Source of the DNA: Thunnus maccoyii
Taxonomy: Eukaryota > Chordata > Actinopteri > Scombriformes > Scombridae
Reading direction: 5' to 3'
Assembly (NCBI RefSeq): GCF_910596095.1
Contig: NC_056540.1
Location: 14,315,001 to 14,379,000 of the forward strand
Length of the DNA stretch: 64,000 nucleotides
The position numbers and the translations under genes were made by a program. A model generated the notes under the pieces. It saw nothing but the letters and a program-made list of their open reading frames with translations. It ran no database searches and had not been told where the DNA came from. This document shows positions 62,170 through 64,000 of this stretch, piece after piece. Each line of letters starts with the position of its first letter. Position 1 is the stretch's first letter.

Positions 62170-62665
62170 CAAAGCTTTGCTTTCTGGATAGATACCACTC
62201 TCATATCTGTCTGTTCAATATGAAGTTACTGCCGGCAGCCTGTTAGCTCAGCTTAAAGACTTGAAACAGGGGAAAACAGCTAGCCTTTGTCTGTACAAAG
62301 GTAACAAAATTCACCTACCAGCACCTCTAAAACTCACTAATTAACACATTTTATCTCATTTGTTTACAATGACTCTAGGAAGTCACTGCGCCTGGCCAAA
62401 AAACCACAGTTCCTTGTTTTTATACCATGGTATGGATTAAACAAACAAGATATCTTCCTGTCTTTGTGCTGAGTTAAGCTTACCACCCACTGGCAGTAGC
62501 TTCATATTTACTGTACAAAGATGAGAGTGGTATATCGATCTTCTCATCCAACTCTCAGCAAGATAGTAAAAAGGAGTATTTCCAAAAATGTCCACCCTAA
62601 CCCTAATCCTAACCCTAACCCTATGGATTAGTTTGTATTTCCCAAAATGTCAAACTATTAACCTT
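62170..62665. mobile_element. Teleost repeat, copy 1, interrupted
   Basis: Shares with copy 2 the phrases AAAACAGCTAGCCT, CAAAGGTAA, TACCAGCAC, GTGGTAT...TCTCATC.AACTCTC and GTATTTCCCAAAATGTC. Its end is interrupted by CCCTAA repeats. Confidence 0.65.
62595..62624. repeat. Interstitial telomeric repeat
   Basis: Five hexamers, CCCTAA CCCTAA TCCTAA CCCTAA CCCTAT, the C-rich strand of the vertebrate telomere repeat. Flanked by a 17-base imperfect direct repeat GTATTTCCMAAAATGTC (62,576-62,592 and 62,634-62,650). Confidence 0.88.
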
Positions 62666-63294
62666 AAAGGACAGGTTTTGATTCATTCAAATCTATCTCA
62701 ACACAAGATAGACTTAGATGCGCATATGTACGTTGAAAGAGTTGCTGATTGCTGTAATCTTTTCTCTTGTCCATCCTGTTTCCTTCCTCCAGTTACTCCA
62801 ATGAGATATGGGGGAAAATGTACCTTCCTCATTTTGAGCAAAATTGCTTCCTAGCGTTCAGTCAAAGCTAATATGAGGCTTCAACAGTTGAGCAGGTCAA
62901 ATCAAGTACATATCTTCCAAGTTAGTTTTTTTAGTGCAAATGTCTCTCTTTGCATTTCCCCACTCACTGAGCTGCAATGGAGGGATAAGAACATAAACAG
63001 GGAATTTGTTCTAAAAATATCCTCAGAAAATATTCTCTTGGTCGTCTAACTCAGACTGCTGAAGCCTCACATTAGCTTTGGCTGCACATTAGAATACAGT
63101 TTTGCATGAAATAAGGACTGTCCACCATCTCATCCATCGTAGTCATGCAAGGAGTTCACTTCAAGGCCAGTATGGAGAAGAGGAACCATTACAGCAACCA
63201 ACTCTCTAAAACTATATATGAGCATGAAGGTTTTGCATTAAGATAGAGGTAATAAGATAGAAAAATCTATGATTTACCCTCTGCAGTACAAAAA

Positions 63295-63672
63295 CAGCTC
63301 AACAATTTTGGAAATATGCTTTCTTGCATCGAGTTAGGTGAGAAGATCAATACCACTTTTTCTGTTAATATGAAGCTGGACCCAGGAGTGGTGGTGAACT
63401 TAGCTTTGCATAAAGCCTGAAAACAGTGGGGAAACAGCTAGCCTCGCTGTGCCCAAAGGTAAAATCTACTTACCAGCACATTATATCTTGTTTGTTGAAT
63501 TAGTACAAAACCAATGTAAGATATGCACAGATTTTGGACATCTTTGGATTTGGACAGATCCAGGCTAGCTGTCACCCTGTTTCCAGATATGACAGTGGTA
63601 TCTATTCTCTCATCTAACTCTCGACAGGAAAGCAAATAACTGTATTTCTTAAAATGTTGGACTATTCCGAAC
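63295..63672. mobile_element. Teleost repeat, copy 2
   Basis: Same family and orientation as 62,170-62,665 (GAAACAGCTAGCCTCGCTG, CTTACCAGCACAT, CATCTAACTCTCGACAGGAA, ACTGTATTTCTTAAAATGT). No ORF. Confidence 0.65.
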
Positions 63673-64000
63673 TTTTACTAAACTTCATCCTAGGCCCCTC
63701 TCCTGAACTCCCAGAGTTCAGCGGGACAGGCAGCAGACAGAGTGCAGACTGCACAGGATGGATGTGGGCATTTGTGGCTACAGGGCTTCAGCGCTTGAGC
63801 TAAACATAGTCTAACATTGAATAGTGGAAAGAAGTTGGTGAACTGTTTTGTCAGAGCGGATGGACAGTGTTATGGGGAGGCCCGGGTCACCGGATGACTG
63901 AATAGATTTAGTCAAACAGACTATTTGTGTGACTTACTGTGTCATGAGCAACTGTGAGCACATGTGTGCTTTTTGTGAATGAGTATTGCTTCTACTTAAG

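Larger units (their letters stand above)
59623..64000 (-). other. spon2: spon2 intron, no exon seen
   Basis: No spondin-like coding sequence is present in either strand. The stretch contains two copies of a teleost repeat (62,170-62,665 and 63,295-63,672) and an interstitial telomeric block. Confidence 0.6.

Noticed and set aside
60000-64000. Search for the N-terminal spondin exons
   Set aside because: No minus-strand frame here resembles Spondin_N or a signal peptide, so they must lie outside the window.

Overview
The window reads as nuclear DNA from a ray-finned fish, probably a spiny-rayed teleost. This is inferred from the proteins (reep2, kdm3b and spon2 orthologues with vertebrate exon structure), GT-AG introns of fish size, and dense teleost-type short repeats, hAT-like miniature elements, CA/CT microsatellites and Ty3/gypsy retrotransposons. 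Nothing prokaryotic is present.

Layout. (1) 1-8,400 is transposon-rich. It holds a decayed plus-strand Ty3/gypsy element (about 90-6,919) whose gag-pol carries a MYND-type zinc finger. A scrap of a second gypsy element lies in antisense beside it (gag N-terminus at 7,103-7,225). (2) 8,777-13,830, plus strand: a small spliced gene whose large last exon encodes an unrecognised protein. It has a cytidine-deaminase-like arrangement: two strands, an HCE motif, a strand ending SPC, a second PC, then a strand. Its 132-base internal exon lies in a 1,114-base tandem duplication and is present twice, in frame. (3) 16,565-26,345, minus strand: reep2 in eight coding exons, an ER-shaping membrane protein. 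(4) 26,640-27,917: nested MITEs between genes. (5) 29,085-54,340, minus strand: kdm3b in 24 coding exons that sum to an intact 1,790-residue JmjC histone H3K9 demethylase. Its introns host several hAT-like insertions with perfect 8-base target duplications and a gap-repair-like segmental duplication (47.4 kb copied to 50.1 kb). (6) 54,341-57,194: kdm3b promoter side, a long inverted repeat, and the spon2 3' side. (7) 57,195-64,000, minus strand: the last three coding exons of spon2 (mindin). Its 5' exons lie beyond the window. The upstream intron carries two copies of a teleost repeat, one broken by an interstitial telomeric (CCCTAA) block.

reep2 and kdm3b keep the head-to-tail order they have in human 5q31. 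In human EGR1 follows REEP2; here the deaminase-like gene lies on that side in the opposite orientation. The genes do not form a pathway; the linkage is ancestral synteny. All splice models were derived by eye from GT/AG signals and reading phase. Phases add up for all four genes, which is the main support. Transcription start sites were not determinable. UTR ends are proposed only from AATAAA signals, and the reep2 3' end could not be placed.
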